Shown: piece by piece, positions 1-8,704 of the stretch
Numbering within the stretch: position 1 is the first letter of the stretch
Layout of the letters: the number at the start of each line of letters is the position of its first letter
NCBI GenBank assembly: GCA_049647265.1
Contig: JBARXJ010000045.1
Span: forward strand, 1-64,000
Reading direction: 5' to 3'
Origin: JAAURB01 sp049647265
Lineage (GTDB): Bacteria; Cyanobacteriota; Cyanobacteriia; Cyanobacteriales; Microcoleaceae
Length of the DNA stretch: 64,000 bases
Notes under the pieces: model-generated
What the model saw: the letters and a program-made list of their open reading frames with translations, nothing else
Told to the model about the DNA's origin: nothing
Database searches by the model: none
Position numbers and translations under genes: made by a program

Positions 1-3000
1 CCCCGGAAATTGGGACAGAGGATGTTGATATAGAATCACCCAGTTTAATTGATTCAGACAATGTTACTTCTGCTGAAATTGGGACAGAGGATGTTGATAC
101 CGAATCACCCAGTTTAATTGATTCAGACAATGTTACTTCTGCTGAAATTGAGGCAACTGAAACACAAAATGATTCTGAGGGAATCGGATTACTCGGTATC
201 GGTTTAGGCGGTGCGGTAATAGCTGCTGGTGCCGTTTCATCATTAGGTTCATCTGCAACTCAACTGCATTTAACCTCAGTTGAAGAACAAACTGTTATCG
301 CGAATTGGGAGATTTCAATAGGTGATCTCGATGCGGTTAAACAACAAGGCGGACAACAACTACAACTGCGAGTTTATGACGTAACGGATGTTGATGTTGA
401 GAGTGAGATTCCTCATAGTATGCAACAGTTTGATTGTGAGGAGTCAACAGAACAATTACAAGTGAGTGTTCCAACTGGCGATCGCGATTATGCAGCAGCC
501 ATTGGTTATGTTACCGCTGACAACCGTTGGTTACCGTTATGTTGTTCTGAGTCGGTTTATGTTCCATCTGTACTTGAGATTGATTCAGAAGATAATATTT
601 CTTCTGCTGACATTGAAACAGAACCTGTAGAAATTCCACAGGCAGAACAACCCCTTTCATTTGAGTCAGAAAATCTCACTTCTGCTGACATTAAAACAGA
701 GGATATAGATCAAAATCAGATACAATCACCCGGTTTAATTGATTCAGAAAATATCATTTCTCCTGAAGTTGAAACAGAGGAAATAGAGCTAAATCAAATA
801 CAATCACCCAGCTTAATTGATTCAGAAAATATCACTTCTGCTGACATTGAAACAGAGGAAATAGAGCTAAATCAAATACAATCACCCAGTTTAATTGATT
901 CAGGAAATATCCTTTCTCCTGAAGTTGAAACAGAGGAAATAGAGCTAAATCAAATACAATCACCCAGTTTAATTGATTCAGAAAATGATCCTGACCCTGA
1001 AATTGAAACTGAAGAAACCGACGATCAAACCTCTGAAACACAGACAGATGATGAGGCAATCGGATTACCCGGCATTGTTTTAGGAGGTGTGGCTTTAGGA
1101 AGTGGAACCATTTCATTTTTGGGTTCACCGGAGACTCAACTGCGCTTAACTCCGGGATCAAATCAAACTGTAATGGCAGATTGGGATATTCCAATAGCTG
1201 ATATTGATGCCGCTAAACAACAGGGAGGAACTCAACTGCAACTCTGGGTTTATGATGTCACCGATATTGATGTTGAGACAGAGATGCCTCACAGTATGCA
1301 ACAGTTGGATTGTGATGAATCGACACAACAACTGCAAGTGATTGTTCCAACAGGCGATCGCAATTATGTAGCGATCATTGGTTACTTTGCCACTGATACC
1401 CGTTGGTTACCCTTATGTCGGTCTAATTTAGTTTATATTCCTGCCGAAACTGGATCTGATGTGGAATACGGTATTACTTCCCCTGAAGTTGAAACCGAAC
1501 CAATAGATCCGACTGAAACACAATCACCCAGCTTAATTGATTCAGATAATCTCATTTCTGCTGAAGATGAGACGGAGGATGTTGATACAGAATCACCCAG
1601 TTTGATTGATTCAGATAATGTTACTTCTGCTGAAGTTGAAACGGAGGATGTTGAGACAGAATCACCGACTTTGATTGATTCAGATAATATTACTTCCACT
1701 GAAGTTGAAACCGAACCAATAGATCCGACTGAAGCACAATCACCGACTTTGATTGATTCAGACAATATTACTTCTGCTGAAATGGAAACAGAGGATGTTG
1801 ATTCAAATAAAACAGAATCACCGACTTTGATTGATTCAGATAATATTACTTCTGCTGAAGTTGAAACCGAACCAATAGATCCGACTGAAGCACAATCACC
1901 GACTTTGATTGATTCAGACAATATTACTTCTGCTGAAATTGAAACTGAATCGATAGATGCAAATGAAGCACAATCACCCAGTTTAATTGATTCAGACAAT
2001 ATTACTTCTGCTGAAATTGAAACTGAAGAAACCGACGATCAAACCTCTGAAACACAAATCGATGGTGAGGGAATAGGTTTGGCAGCAGTTGGTTTAGGGG
2101 GTGCGGCAATAGCTGCTGGTGCCATTTCATCGTTAGGTTCACCCCAGACTCAACTCCATTTAACCTCAGTTGAAGAACAAACTGTCATTGCCAATTGGGA
2201 GATTTCAATAGGTGATCTTGATGCGGTTAAACAACAAGGCGGACAACAACTACAACTGCGGGTTTATGACGTGACGGATGTTGATGTTGAGACAGACATT
2301 CCTCATAGTATGCAACAGTTTGATTGTGATGAATCGATTCACCAGCAACAGCTTCAAGTTCCTTATGGCGATCGCGATTATGCAGCAGCCATTGGTTATG
2401 TCACCTCTGATGATCGTTGGTTACCGCTGTGTCGATCTGAGTCAGTTTATGTTTCATCTGTCACTCCAGTCAATTCAGACTCAATTTCTCCTTTGGTCGA
2501 TGTTGAACAAACAAATGTCCTCGGAGTAGAGGAACCTACTGTAGCAGATCCACAGATCAATCTCACTTCTACAGATGCTACAGATGTTCTCGGAGTAGAA
2601 GAAGCCACTGTAGCAGATCCACAGATCAATCTCACTTCTACAGATGCTGAAGAGACAGCAATCCCCAATACTGGAATAGGTTTTCCTGGGGTAGTTTTAG
2701 GGGATGGCGAATCACCACAACTCGGTTCACCTCAGACTCAACTGCGTTTAACCCCAGGATCAAATCAAACAGTGATTGCTAATTGGGAGATTTCTCCAGC
2801 CGATGCAGGGATAGCTTTACAACGGGGAGGAATTCAATTGCTACTGCGAGTTTATGATGTCACTGATATTGATATTGACACAGAGATTCCCCACAGTATG
2901 CAACAGTTTGATTGTGATGAGTTAACTGAACAAGTCCAAGTTGTCGTCTCTCAAGAGGGATGTGATTATATGGCAGAAGTTGGCTATATCACGGCAGACA

Positions 3001-3986
3001 GTCAGTGGTTACCGTTATGTCGATCTGAATCTATTTTCGTTCCCGCATCATTTGCCGATGAAGACAATGATCTGATGGCAATAGAAAGCGAAGACATTGC
3101 AGAAATCGAAACAACGACTGTTTCTGTGGTCACTCCTCCCCCAAGTCGATTAAATTTAATCGCGATCGCCGATAATATCGTTAAAGCCAGTTGGGATCTT
3201 CCTCAAGCTGATATTGATGCGGTTAAACAACAGGGAGGAACTCAACTGCAACTGCGGGTTTATGATGTCACAGAGGTGGATTTACATACCCAAGATTTAG
3301 ATACTATTCAACAGTTTGATTGTGATGAATCAACTCAAGAATTACGGGTTTCTGTCCCTCGTGGCGATCGCAATTATGCCGCAGCCATTGGTTATGTTGC
3401 AGCGGAGGATCAATGGTTCCCATTATGTTGTTCTGACGATGTTTATGTACCCGCCTCACCTCCAGTAGAGGTTGAAGCGCCTCAGATCAACGCAGGATTA
3501 GGCGCAACTGCGATTGATTTGGGTGCAACAGAGGCGGCCCTTGGGTGGAACACTGAAAATATAGAGGTTTCCCCAGAGGCGCAAATTCAACCGGGAAGTT
3601 GTGAGATTAAGCACCTCACGGTTCACAGTCGCCATCACTGCTTCTTGCTGGATTCTGACAAAATGACGGCGCTGCAAGAGGTTGCAGTCAAGCATATACT
3701 TGAACCGGGACTTCAGATTATTCGGATTAAAGCGGGTACATTTGGTTATGGGGACAATGATTCTAGCCGTGAACCGTTTGTATTATTGTGGATTTCTGGG
3801 GGTAAAGTCATTAACAAAAAGACAAATATTCCAATTGAATCTACATGGTCAACTTTGAACGGATACGACGAAACTTTAACGTTAGAAGTCTTAGAAACTA
3901 GCACACTTTGCGCTTTTTTCTTTGATATTAACCCAGATGATAATTATGGAGAGTTAACCCTTTCTGTGATTCATTTAGATTGCTAG
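1..3986 (+). CDS. Giant repetitive DUF4912 multidomain protein (5' end outside window)
   Basis: The reading frame is open from base 3 to the stop at 3984-3986, so the gene begins upstream and an ATG at 420 is only internal. Five DUF4912-like domains are visible (about nt 258-570, 1134-1440, 2150-2460, 2736-3040, 3146-3460). Each carries the signatures LRVYDVTDxD, PHSxQQFDCDE and DRxYxAxIGY. Acidic Ser/Thr-rich linkers built from about 20-residue units (LIDSDNITSAE, ETEE) separate them. Three copies are preceded by a Gly/Ala-rich hydrophobic stretch (GLGGAxIAAG type), and a fourth such stretch is degenerate. A distinct C-terminal domain (nt 3594-3983; motifs EPFVLLWISGG, STWSTLNGYD) resembles a domain I associate with other cyanobacterial proteins. 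DUF4912 has no settled biochemical function. The tandem architecture suggests a scaffold or surface role, which is inference. Confidence 0.88.
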   Translation, partial: PEIGTEDVDIESPSLIDSDNVTSAEIGTEDVDTESPSLIDSDNVTSAEIEATETQNDSEGIGLLGIGLGGAVIAAGAVSSLGSSATQLHLTSVEEQTVIANWEISIGDLDAVKQQGGQQLQLRVYDVTDVDVESEIPHSMQQFDCEESTEQLQVSVPTGDRDYAAAIGYVTADNRWLPLCCSESVYVPSVLEIDSEDNISSADIETEPVEIPQAEQPLSFESENLTSADIKTEDIDQNQIQSPGLIDSENIISPEVETEEIELNQIQSPSLIDSENITSADIETEEIELNQIQSPSLIDSGNILSPEVETEEIELNQIQSPSLIDSENDPDPEIETEETDDQTSETQTDDEAIGLPGIVLGGVALGSGTISFLGSPETQLRLTPGSNQTVMADWDIPIADIDAAKQQGGTQLQLWVYDVTDIDVETEMPHSMQQLDCDESTQQLQVIVPTGDRNYVAIIGYFATDTRWLPLCRSNLVYIPAETGSDVEYGITSPEVETEPIDPTETQSPSLIDSDNLISAEDETEDVDTESPSLIDSDNVTSAEVETEDVETESPTLIDSDNITSTEVETEPIDPTEAQSPTLIDSDNITSAEMETEDVDSNKTESPTLIDSDNITSAEVETEPIDPTEAQSPTLIDSDNITSAEIETESIDANEAQSPSLIDSDNITSAEIETEETDDQTSETQIDGEGIGLAAVGLGGAAIAAGAISSLGSPQTQLHLTSVEEQTVIANWEISIGDLDAVKQQGGQQLQLRVYDVTDVDVETDIPHSMQQFDCDESIHQQQLQVPYGDRDYAAAIGYVTSDDRWLPLCRSESVYVSSVTPVNSDSISPLVDVEQTNVLGVEEPTVADPQINLTSTDATDVLGVEEATVADPQINLTSTDAEETAIPNTGIGFPGVVLGDGESPQLGSPQTQLRLTPGSNQTVIANWEISPADAGIALQRGGIQLLLRVYDVTDIDIDTEIPHSMQQFDCDELTEQVQVVVSQEGCDYMAEVGYITADSQWLPLCRSESIFVPASFADEDNDLMAIESEDIAEIETTTVSVVTPPPSRLNLIAIADNIVKASWDLPQADIDAVKQQGGTQLQLRVYDVTEVDLHTQDLDTIQQFDCDESTQELRVSVPRGDRNYAAAIGYVAAEDQWFPLCCSDDVYVPASPPVEVEAPQINAGLGATAIDLGATEAALGWNTENIEVSPEAQIQPGSCEIKHLTVHSRHHCFLLDSDKMTALQEVAVKHILEPGLQIIRIKAGTFGYGDNDSSREPFVLLWISGGKVINKKTNIPIESTWSTLNGYDETLTLEVLETSTLCAFFFDINPDDNYGELTLSVIHLDC
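565..1020 (+). repeat. In-frame linker repeat array 1 of the DUF4912 gene
   Basis: Repeats of about 60-66 bp encode variants of SPSLIDSENITSADIETEE. Near-identical copies stand at about 721-970, and more degenerate ones flank them. Unit length is a multiple of three, so the frame is kept. The similarity of neighbouring units suggests recent tandem duplication or slippage. Confidence 0.85.
1450..2035 (+). repeat. In-frame linker repeat array 2 of the DUF4912 gene
   Basis: Seven consecutive units contain LIDSDN followed by an ETE-rich tail; some units are longer because of an inserted PIDPTEAQ-like segment. Two further units of the same family lie at 1-150. Because the period is a multiple of three, the opposite strand also stays open (1433-1999), which is a by-product and not a gene. 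Confidence 0.85.
2511..2648 (+). repeat. 69-bp tandem duplication in linker 3 of the DUF4912 gene
   Basis: Two adjacent 69-bp units (2511-2579 and 2580-2648) both encode VLGVEExTVADPQINL-type sequence with few differences. This linker is unrelated to the LIDSDN units, so linkers of the same protein were expanded independently. Confidence 0.85.
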
Positions 3987-4025
3987 ATTAAGGCAATATC
4001 AATCCATTCTTGATAACATTTTTAT

Positions 4026-4056
4026 CCCAGCTTCTCACGAGGCTGGGTTATTCTAT
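4026..4056 (+). terminator. Hairpin after the DUF4912 gene
   Basis: CCCAGC (4026-4031) can pair with GCTGGG (4042-4047), 40 bases after the DUF4912 stop codon. The following TTATTCT is only moderately T-rich. It could serve as a terminator for the upstream gene. Confidence 0.5.
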
Positions 4057-4077
4057 GGTATGGCGCGTAGCACTATA

Positions 4078-4637
4078 TCAACGATTCAAAATAATATAAT
4101 GACGACGAGGACGTGAAATCCGACCTTGATGTTCTAAACGCTGCCTGAGTGCGAGTTACACTCACTCGTGTCGTCCCAACAGCATCCGCAATTTCTAAAT
4201 GAGTCAGACGTAAATTAATGAATATACCTGTTTCTATAGGATGACCAAATTTTTGATCCAGCCAAATTAGAAAGTTTAATAATCGCCGATCGGTTGTTGA
4301 GTTTTGTACAATACTATGAAGTTCTTGTGCATCTTGAATATGCGCTAAAATGGCATCTAACTGCGATGACCACATCATCGGAGGAATGAGGCTAACCGTC
4401 ACCGATGTAAAACATTCTATTTGATAAGGATCGAGGCCAGAGAGGTTGACCAATCACATCTCCTGGCTCCCAATATCCTAAGCTAATGATTTTACCATCT
4501 TCTGTCCAGGTTGTTGTTCTAAAAATCCCTTGATCAATTTTCCACAATGCTTCCGGCTTTAGTGGTAAGCCATCATAGCAATTGAAGTTTTGCGGTGCAA
4601 TTTGAGGCGGAAAAATAGCCAGGTTAGAGGAATTCAC
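4078..4637 (-). pseudogene. Crp/FNR-family transcription regulator broken by two frameshifts
   Basis: Read on the minus strand, three frames join into one regulator. The ATG at 4637 begins a cyclic-nucleotide-binding-like part containing YWEPGDVIGQPL. The frame then shifts near 4436-4442, in a CT-rich run, to one that continues LDPYQIECFTSVTVSLIPP and reaches the helix-turn-helix (THLEIADAVGTTRVSVTR). A second shift near 4145-4150 restores the expected tail LRQRLEHQGRI followed by RRHYIIL and a stop at 4078-4080. Neither frame alone makes a full protein. The family has a beta-barrel sensor domain and a C-terminal winged helix that binds DNA. Two indels could be genuine decay or sequencing errors. 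The remaining protein similarity is still high, so inactivation, if real, is recent. Confidence 0.8.
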
Positions 4638-4900
4638 GGTTAGGTAAGTAGCGCATACTCTTTATAGAGTAGAATAAAAAGGTTAAGAAAAGATAGGATC
4701 TAGGTTAAGTTTGCTAATAGTTTTTCGTTAAATTCTCTATTTTTATCAGAATGATTCAACAATTTTTTTGAGTTTAAATTCTAGCTAAGGTTAGAGATTT
4801 ATTACTAAACAATATAAGATACAAAGCCAATAGGTTTTTAGTTAGGCTTGATTTAAGTTAAAATTATTTTGTCTATTTTATCGTTAATACTTACAAGTTA

Positions 4901-5800
4901 ATGTCACAACCCATTTCACCAAAACCCCCTGGTTTAATTCGCGCACCCATTGGCTTTATTGCAGGAGCAAGTTATCCATTTCGAGCATTGAGTTTACTCT
5001 CTAGTAGACCCCAACTGAGAAAATATGTTGTCATTCCTCTAATTGTTAATTTTATACTGGGAATTATCTTATATTTAGGATTATTACTTCCTGGATTTCA
5101 TGCGATTGAATCTTTAACGTTATTCATAGATAGCCAGATAGATACTTGGGTTGCTAATTTACCCAGTTGGTTGAGCTATCTAGATGTGGTTGCGATTGTG
5201 ATTGGCTGGATTTTACGAGTCGTATTTACCTTGGCGCTACTGGTAATTATTGGATTTATTTTATTACAATTTGGTGTGATTATAGGATCACCCTGGTATG
5301 GTCAATTATCAGAGAAATTAGAAGAAATAAAAACAGGAAAACCGGCTGTTGTACCACCAGCTAGTTTAACAGGCGTTTTTCAAGATATTGGGCGAGCTAT
5401 TTTATTTGAATTGAAAAAGTTAGTAATTCAATTAGGATTTGGTATTCCGTTACTATTACTGAACTTTTTTCCAGGTTTTGGAACAATTATATTTACAGTT
5501 GGCGGAATTATTTTAACGGCTTCTATGGCTTGCTTAGACTTTATTGATTCTCCCTTAGAAAGACGACGATTAAAGTTTAGAGAAAAACTCAAAATGCTTC
5601 GTTTAGCCTTACCTGCTAGTGCGAGTTTTGCATTAGTTTGTTTGGGGTTAATTACAATTCCTTTCGTTAATTTACTCGCCATTCCCATTTGTGTGGCTTC
5701 TGGAACATTGTTTTTTTGCGATCGCCTATGGCCCTATTATTTTGCACCTCAAGAATCTTTAACTTCGTCTACCCCATCTCCCGATCAAGCCTCATCCTAA
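4901..5800 (+). CDS. EI24/CysZ-family integral membrane protein
   Basis: The 299-aa protein has several long hydrophobic segments (about residues 40-65, 95-128, 170-205, 235-270) and the N-terminal pattern GFIAGASYPFRAL that I associate with the cyanobacterial EI24-domain family (relatives of the sulfate permease CysZ). The tail is polar and Ser/Pro-rich. The family name implies membrane transport, but no substrate can be assigned here. The ATG at 4901 is the natural start. The upstream 263 bases are very A+T-rich and hold no other gene. It stands alone on its strand, followed by a hairpin at 5831. Confidence 0.78.
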   Translation: MSQPISPKPPGLIRAPIGFIAGASYPFRALSLLSSRPQLRKYVVIPLIVNFILGIILYLGLLLPGFHAIESLTLFIDSQIDTWVANLPSWLSYLDVVAIVIGWILRVVFTLALLVIIGFILLQFGVIIGSPWYGQLSEKLEEIKTGKPAVVPPASLTGVFQDIGRAILFELKKLVIQLGFGIPLLLLNFFPGFGTIIFTVGGIILTASMACLDFIDSPLERRRLKFREKLKMLRLALPASASFALVCLGLITIPFVNLLAIPICVASGTLFFCDRLWPYYFAPQESLTSSTPSPDQASS

Positions 5801-5830
5801 TCTCTATCGAAAGAAAGAGCCATTTTAAGT

Positions 5831-5862
5831 AGTCAGTACGCTAATATACTGACTATTATTAC
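5831..5862 (+). terminator. Perfect 8-bp hairpin after the EI24 gene
   Basis: AGTCAGTA (5831-5838) pairs exactly with TACTGACT (5847-5854), about 30 bases after the EI24 stop codon, and is followed by ATTATTACC. The weak T-tract makes termination probable but not certain. Confidence 0.45.
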
Positions 5863-5881
5863 CTAAATCATTAAATATCTG

Positions 5882-5909
5882 TTGATATTATCGATGGAAT
5901 TGTTATTAT
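5882..5909 (+). promoter_or_regulatory. Sigma70-like promoter for the candidate small RNA
   Basis: TTGATA (5882-5887) and TATTAT (5904-5909) are separated by 16 bases, close to the housekeeping consensus. Initiation would fall near 5916-5917, just before the structured region. A second -10-like TATATT lies at 5913-5918. Confidence 0.45.
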
Positions 5910-5916
5910 CTATATA

Positions 5917-6137
5917 TTTAGTTGTGAGAGCAACTAGCCATCTATAGACGAATTTTTACACATACCCGTATGCTCTGGCTTAGTAATTAACCTAGAGAAT
6001 ACGGCTAGGAAAGGAGCTGGTAGTAGCTAGCCAGAGCGTTAATTTATCAGCGTTCTCACAAGCTATTGCTACCTCTCCTTTCTGGAATAATCATACTCTG
6101 AGATCGCTCAAAAAGTAGTCTCGGAGTTATTTTTTTC
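5917..6137 (+). ncRNA. Candidate structured small RNA of about 220 nt
   Basis: Between the EI24 gene and gatA is an ORF-free stretch rich in complementary segments. GCTCTGGCT (5972-5980) pairs with AGCCAGAGC (6029-6037). CCTAG (5991-5995) pairs with CTAGG (6005-6009). TTGTGAGA (5922-5929) pairs with TCTCACAA (6054-6061). GAAAGGAG (6009-6016) plus GGTAG and TAGC pair with GCTA, CTACC and CTCCTTTC in 6062-6082. The last helix crosses the first, so the RNA would form either a pseudoknot or two alternative folds. A promoter-like element precedes it and a strong intrinsic terminator ends it. I do not recognise it as 6S RNA, tmRNA, SRP RNA or RNase P RNA. The transcript itself is inferred. Confidence 0.5.
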
Positions 6138-6140
6138 TAT
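6095..6140 (+). terminator. Strong intrinsic terminator on the plus strand
   Basis: ACTCTGAGA (6095-6103) pairs over nine positions (one G-T) with TCTCGGAGT (6119-6127) and is followed at once by TATTTTTTTCTATTTT. The T-tract is on the plus strand only, so it ends a rightward transcript, running into the 3' end of the convergent gatA. Confidence 0.7.
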
Positions 6141-7588
6141 TTTAACAATGGGGGAGTTTGAGACCAGTTTGTTGCCTGTTCATAGGCGTAAGCAAGCTGA
6201 AGAATTTTTTCTTCTTGCAGCACATTACCAATCATTTGTAAGCCAATAGGTAGTTGTTGAGAATTAAATCCGCAGGGTAAACTCAACGCTGGAACACCCG
6301 CCAAATTAATAGTAATTGTCATAATATCTCCCAAATATAAACTCAGGGGGTCATTAGAGTTTTCACCCACTTTAAAAGCAGGAGTTGGTGCAGTTGGACA
6401 AAGTAAAACATCAACTTGTTCAAATCCGCGATCAAAATCTTGTTTAATTAAAGTTCTTACTTTTTGTGCTTTTAAGTAATAAGCATCATAATATCCCGCA
6501 GATAAAGCATAGGTTCCGAGCATAATTCGCCGCTTCACTTCTGCACCAAACCCTTGTGCGCGAGTTTGATTATACATTTCGATCAAATTCTCAGCACCCG
6601 AATTACGATAGCCATATTTTACTCCATCAAATCGCGCTAAATTTGAGGAAGCCTCACTGGTGGCAATCAGATAATATGCCGCTAAACCATATTTAAAATT
6701 AGGACAAGAAATCTCGTGAAATTCTGCGCCTAAATCTTTCAATTGTTGAATGGCTTGAGAAATAGCTTGTTTAACTTCCTCGTCAATTCCTTCCCCCAGG
6801 GTTTCTTTAATTAACCCAATTTTTAACCCTTTAACCTCTGGCTTCAAACATTGGGTATAATCTGGAATTTTCACATTTAAACTGGTAGAATCTCTCGGAT
6901 CGTAACCCGCGATCGCATTTAATACAATGGCTGCATCTTCAACCGTATGAGTAAATGGCCCAATTTGATCTAAAGAAGATCCATAGGCAATTAAACCAAA
7001 CCGAGACACTAAACCATAGGTGGGTTTAATCCCGAATACACCGCAAAAAGAAGCGGGTTGACGAATTGAACCGCCTGTATCCGATCCTAAGCTGGCGATA
7101 CATTCTCCCGCCGCTACTGCCGCCGCCGACCCCCCGGAAGACCCCCCGGACACCCGTTCAAGATCCCAAGGATTATAGGTGACTCCATAGGCAGAGTTTT
7201 CGGTTGAACTTCCCATGGCAAACTCATCACAGTTTGTTTTGCCGACGATAACAGCGCCAGCATCGATTAATTTTTCGATGACAGTGGCGTTATAGGGAGG
7301 AATAAACTGTTGTAAAATCTTAGAACCGCAAGTGGTGGAGATGCCTTGGGTGCAGATCACATCTTTAATCCCCATCGGTATACCCGCTAATAAACCAATC
7401 TCTTCACCTGCTGCAATATCGCGATCAATCCGTTTGGCTTGTTCAAGTGCCTGATCTGCCGTGATAGACAAAAAGCTATGAACTTTATCTTCAACTGCCT
7501 CAATCTGTTTTAATGCTTCTTGGGTGATTTCGGTGGCTGAACGCTGTTTAGTAGTGAGTTGTTCGTGGGTTTCTCGGATTGATAACAT
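6137..7588 (-). CDS. gatA: Aspartyl/glutamyl-tRNA amidotransferase subunit A
   Basis: The 483-aa product is the amidase subunit of the GatCAB complex, which hydrolyses glutamine and passes ammonia to Glu-tRNA(Gln), giving Gln-tRNA(Gln) in organisms lacking GlnRS. The amidase signature is intact: the GIKD lysine segment near residue 75, then RVSGGSSGGSAAAVAAG and GSDTGGSIRQPASFCG, which supply the Ser-cisSer-Lys triad. Length matches bacterial GatA (about 480-490 aa). It lies alone on the minus strand, convergent with the small-RNA terminator at 6095-6140. gatB and gatC are not in the window, as is usual in cyanobacteria, where they are dispersed. Confidence 0.96.
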   Translation of the reverse strand: MLSIRETHEQLTTKQRSATEITQEALKQIEAVEDKVHSFLSITADQALEQAKRIDRDIAAGEEIGLLAGIPMGIKDVICTQGISTTCGSKILQQFIPPYNATVIEKLIDAGAVIVGKTNCDEFAMGSSTENSAYGVTYNPWDLERVSGGSSGGSAAAVAAGECIASLGSDTGGSIRQPASFCGVFGIKPTYGLVSRFGLIAYGSSLDQIGPFTHTVEDAAIVLNAIAGYDPRDSTSLNVKIPDYTQCLKPEVKGLKIGLIKETLGEGIDEEVKQAISQAIQQLKDLGAEFHEISCPNFKYGLAAYYLIATSEASSNLARFDGVKYGYRNSGAENLIEMYNQTRAQGFGAEVKRRIMLGTYALSAGYYDAYYLKAQKVRTLIKQDFDRGFEQVDVLLCPTAPTPAFKVGENSNDPLSLYLGDIMTITINLAGVPALSLPCGFNSQQLPIGLQMIGNVLQEEKILQLAYAYEQATNWSQTPPLLK

Positions 7589-7654
7589 AGAGCAGTTCCT
7601 TAAGTTTAGCTTTTAAGTTTAACAAAGCAATGGTGAAGTCGGGTTGCATCAGGT

Positions 7655-8587
7655 ATGCTAACAGATGGCAACCTATTAAACCATGATTTGGATATGTCTG
7701 AGACTGCCACGCCGCGTATTATTTTGGAAACATTATTTCCTTATCTAAAAGTTGCGGCTGGATATGCGCGTCTAATTCAGCCGAAAATTCAGGCACTTCC
7801 TGCAAAAGTTGGAGATAATGCCTTTGCGGAAGCTTTGAGTGATGCCGATTTATCCATTCAAAATTTTATTGAAGTGACCTTACTGAGTTTGTTTCCCCAG
7901 ATTCGGTTTTATGGGGAAGAATATGAACAATCCAGTAATACGAAGTATTTTCGTAGTATTGAATTGGGGGAACAGGGGGATTATTTAGTCACCCTCGATC
8001 CGATTGATGGCACTCGATTTTATTTAGATGGACATTCTAATTATCAGATTATTTTAAGTGTATTAAATCGGGATCATTATGAAGCGGTACTCGCTATTTC
8101 TCCCGCTGTCAAACAATATTACTATGCAATTCGTGGATTCGGTGCATATTATGGTAGTTTGGAGATGGATTTTAATCAGTGCAAACCCTTAACCCTAAAT
8201 CCTTCCAGTTCAAGAATTTTCCTCGGTACAAAGGTAGGTGATTTGAAGCCTCAGCTTTCCTCAAAATATGATGTGATTGATATTGCTGCATCCTATTCTG
8301 ATACGGAGCAAATTCCTACAGTCAATGGGATATTAAGCGGTGATTTATCGGGTGTTGTACTCCAGTCCGGTCAATTTATTGATAATGCGGCTTTAGGGTT
8401 CATTGTAGAAACAGCAGGCGGTTTTGTGACTAATTTTGCGGGTGAATCTTTACCCCCACTTCATACCTGTAAAAATTATAAATATAACGGGGTTGTGATG
8501 GCTGCTTCAACATCAGTTCAACAAGATCTACTCACAGTAACCTCGTCAAATTATCGTCAAACTGACTTGGGAGGGGCTGAAACCTAA
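7655..8587 (+). CDS. Inositol-monophosphatase-family phosphatase
   Basis: The 310-aa protein carries the metal-binding signature of the Li+-sensitive phosphatase superfamily: YGEEYE near residue 88, then LDPIDGTRFYLDG near residue 114, where the DPIDGT aspartates bind Mg2+. A C-terminal part with FIDNAALGFIVETAGG completes the fold. The substrate (inositol phosphate, 3'-phosphoadenosine phosphate or sugar bisphosphate) cannot be told. The start may be the ATG at 7655 or the in-frame ATG at 7694; neither has a clear ribosome site. The last 15 codons lie inside the 86-bp att repeat, and TAA overlaps the tRNA remnant by one base. The tail SNYRQTDLGGAET is therefore probably not ancestral. Confidence 0.82.
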   Translation: MLTDGNLLNHDLDMSETATPRIILETLFPYLKVAAGYARLIQPKIQALPAKVGDNAFAEALSDADLSIQNFIEVTLLSLFPQIRFYGEEYEQSSNTKYFRSIELGEQGDYLVTLDPIDGTRFYLDGHSNYQIILSVLNRDHYEAVLAISPAVKQYYYAIRGFGAYYGSLEMDFNQCKPLTLNPSSSRIFLGTKVGDLKPQLSSKYDVIDIAASYSDTEQIPTVNGILSGDLSGVVLQSGQFIDNAALGFIVETAGGFVTNFAGESLPPLHTCKNYKYNGVVMAASTSVQQDLLTVTSSNYRQTDLGGAET

Positions 8588-8628
8588 GCTGGCGAACGGA
8601 CTCGAACCATCAACCTTCCGATTACAAG
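8543..8628. repeat. attL: left 86-bp copy of the attachment repeat
   Basis: Identical to 18685-18770 apart from one base (G at 8556, T at 18698). Bases 8587-8628 match the last 42 nt of tRNA-Thr in reverse orientation, after which the sequence diverges. The left part overlaps the 3' end of the phosphatase gene and holds two adjacent 11-mers (8542-8563), one matching ATCGTCAAACT exactly. Confidence 0.88.
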
Positions 8629-8704
8629 CTTTTTAATGAAAAAGGCTGCAACCCCTTGATTACAACCTTCTTAACGAATCCTACTTGTTATGCAAGTCGC
8701 TTTT

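Noticed and set aside
1433..1999. Long antisense frame of 188 codons (and another at 832-1194) opposite the DUF4912 gene
   Set aside because: The repeat period is a multiple of three, which keeps the reverse frame open. The translation is a monotonous Ser/Val/Gly pattern without start signals.
5917..6137. Known ncRNA (6S, tmRNA, SRP or RNase P RNA)
   Set aside because: No tRNA-like ends or tag frame, no SRP tetraloop region, too short for RNase P; I could not match the 6S central-bubble pattern. A covariance-model search is needed to be sure.
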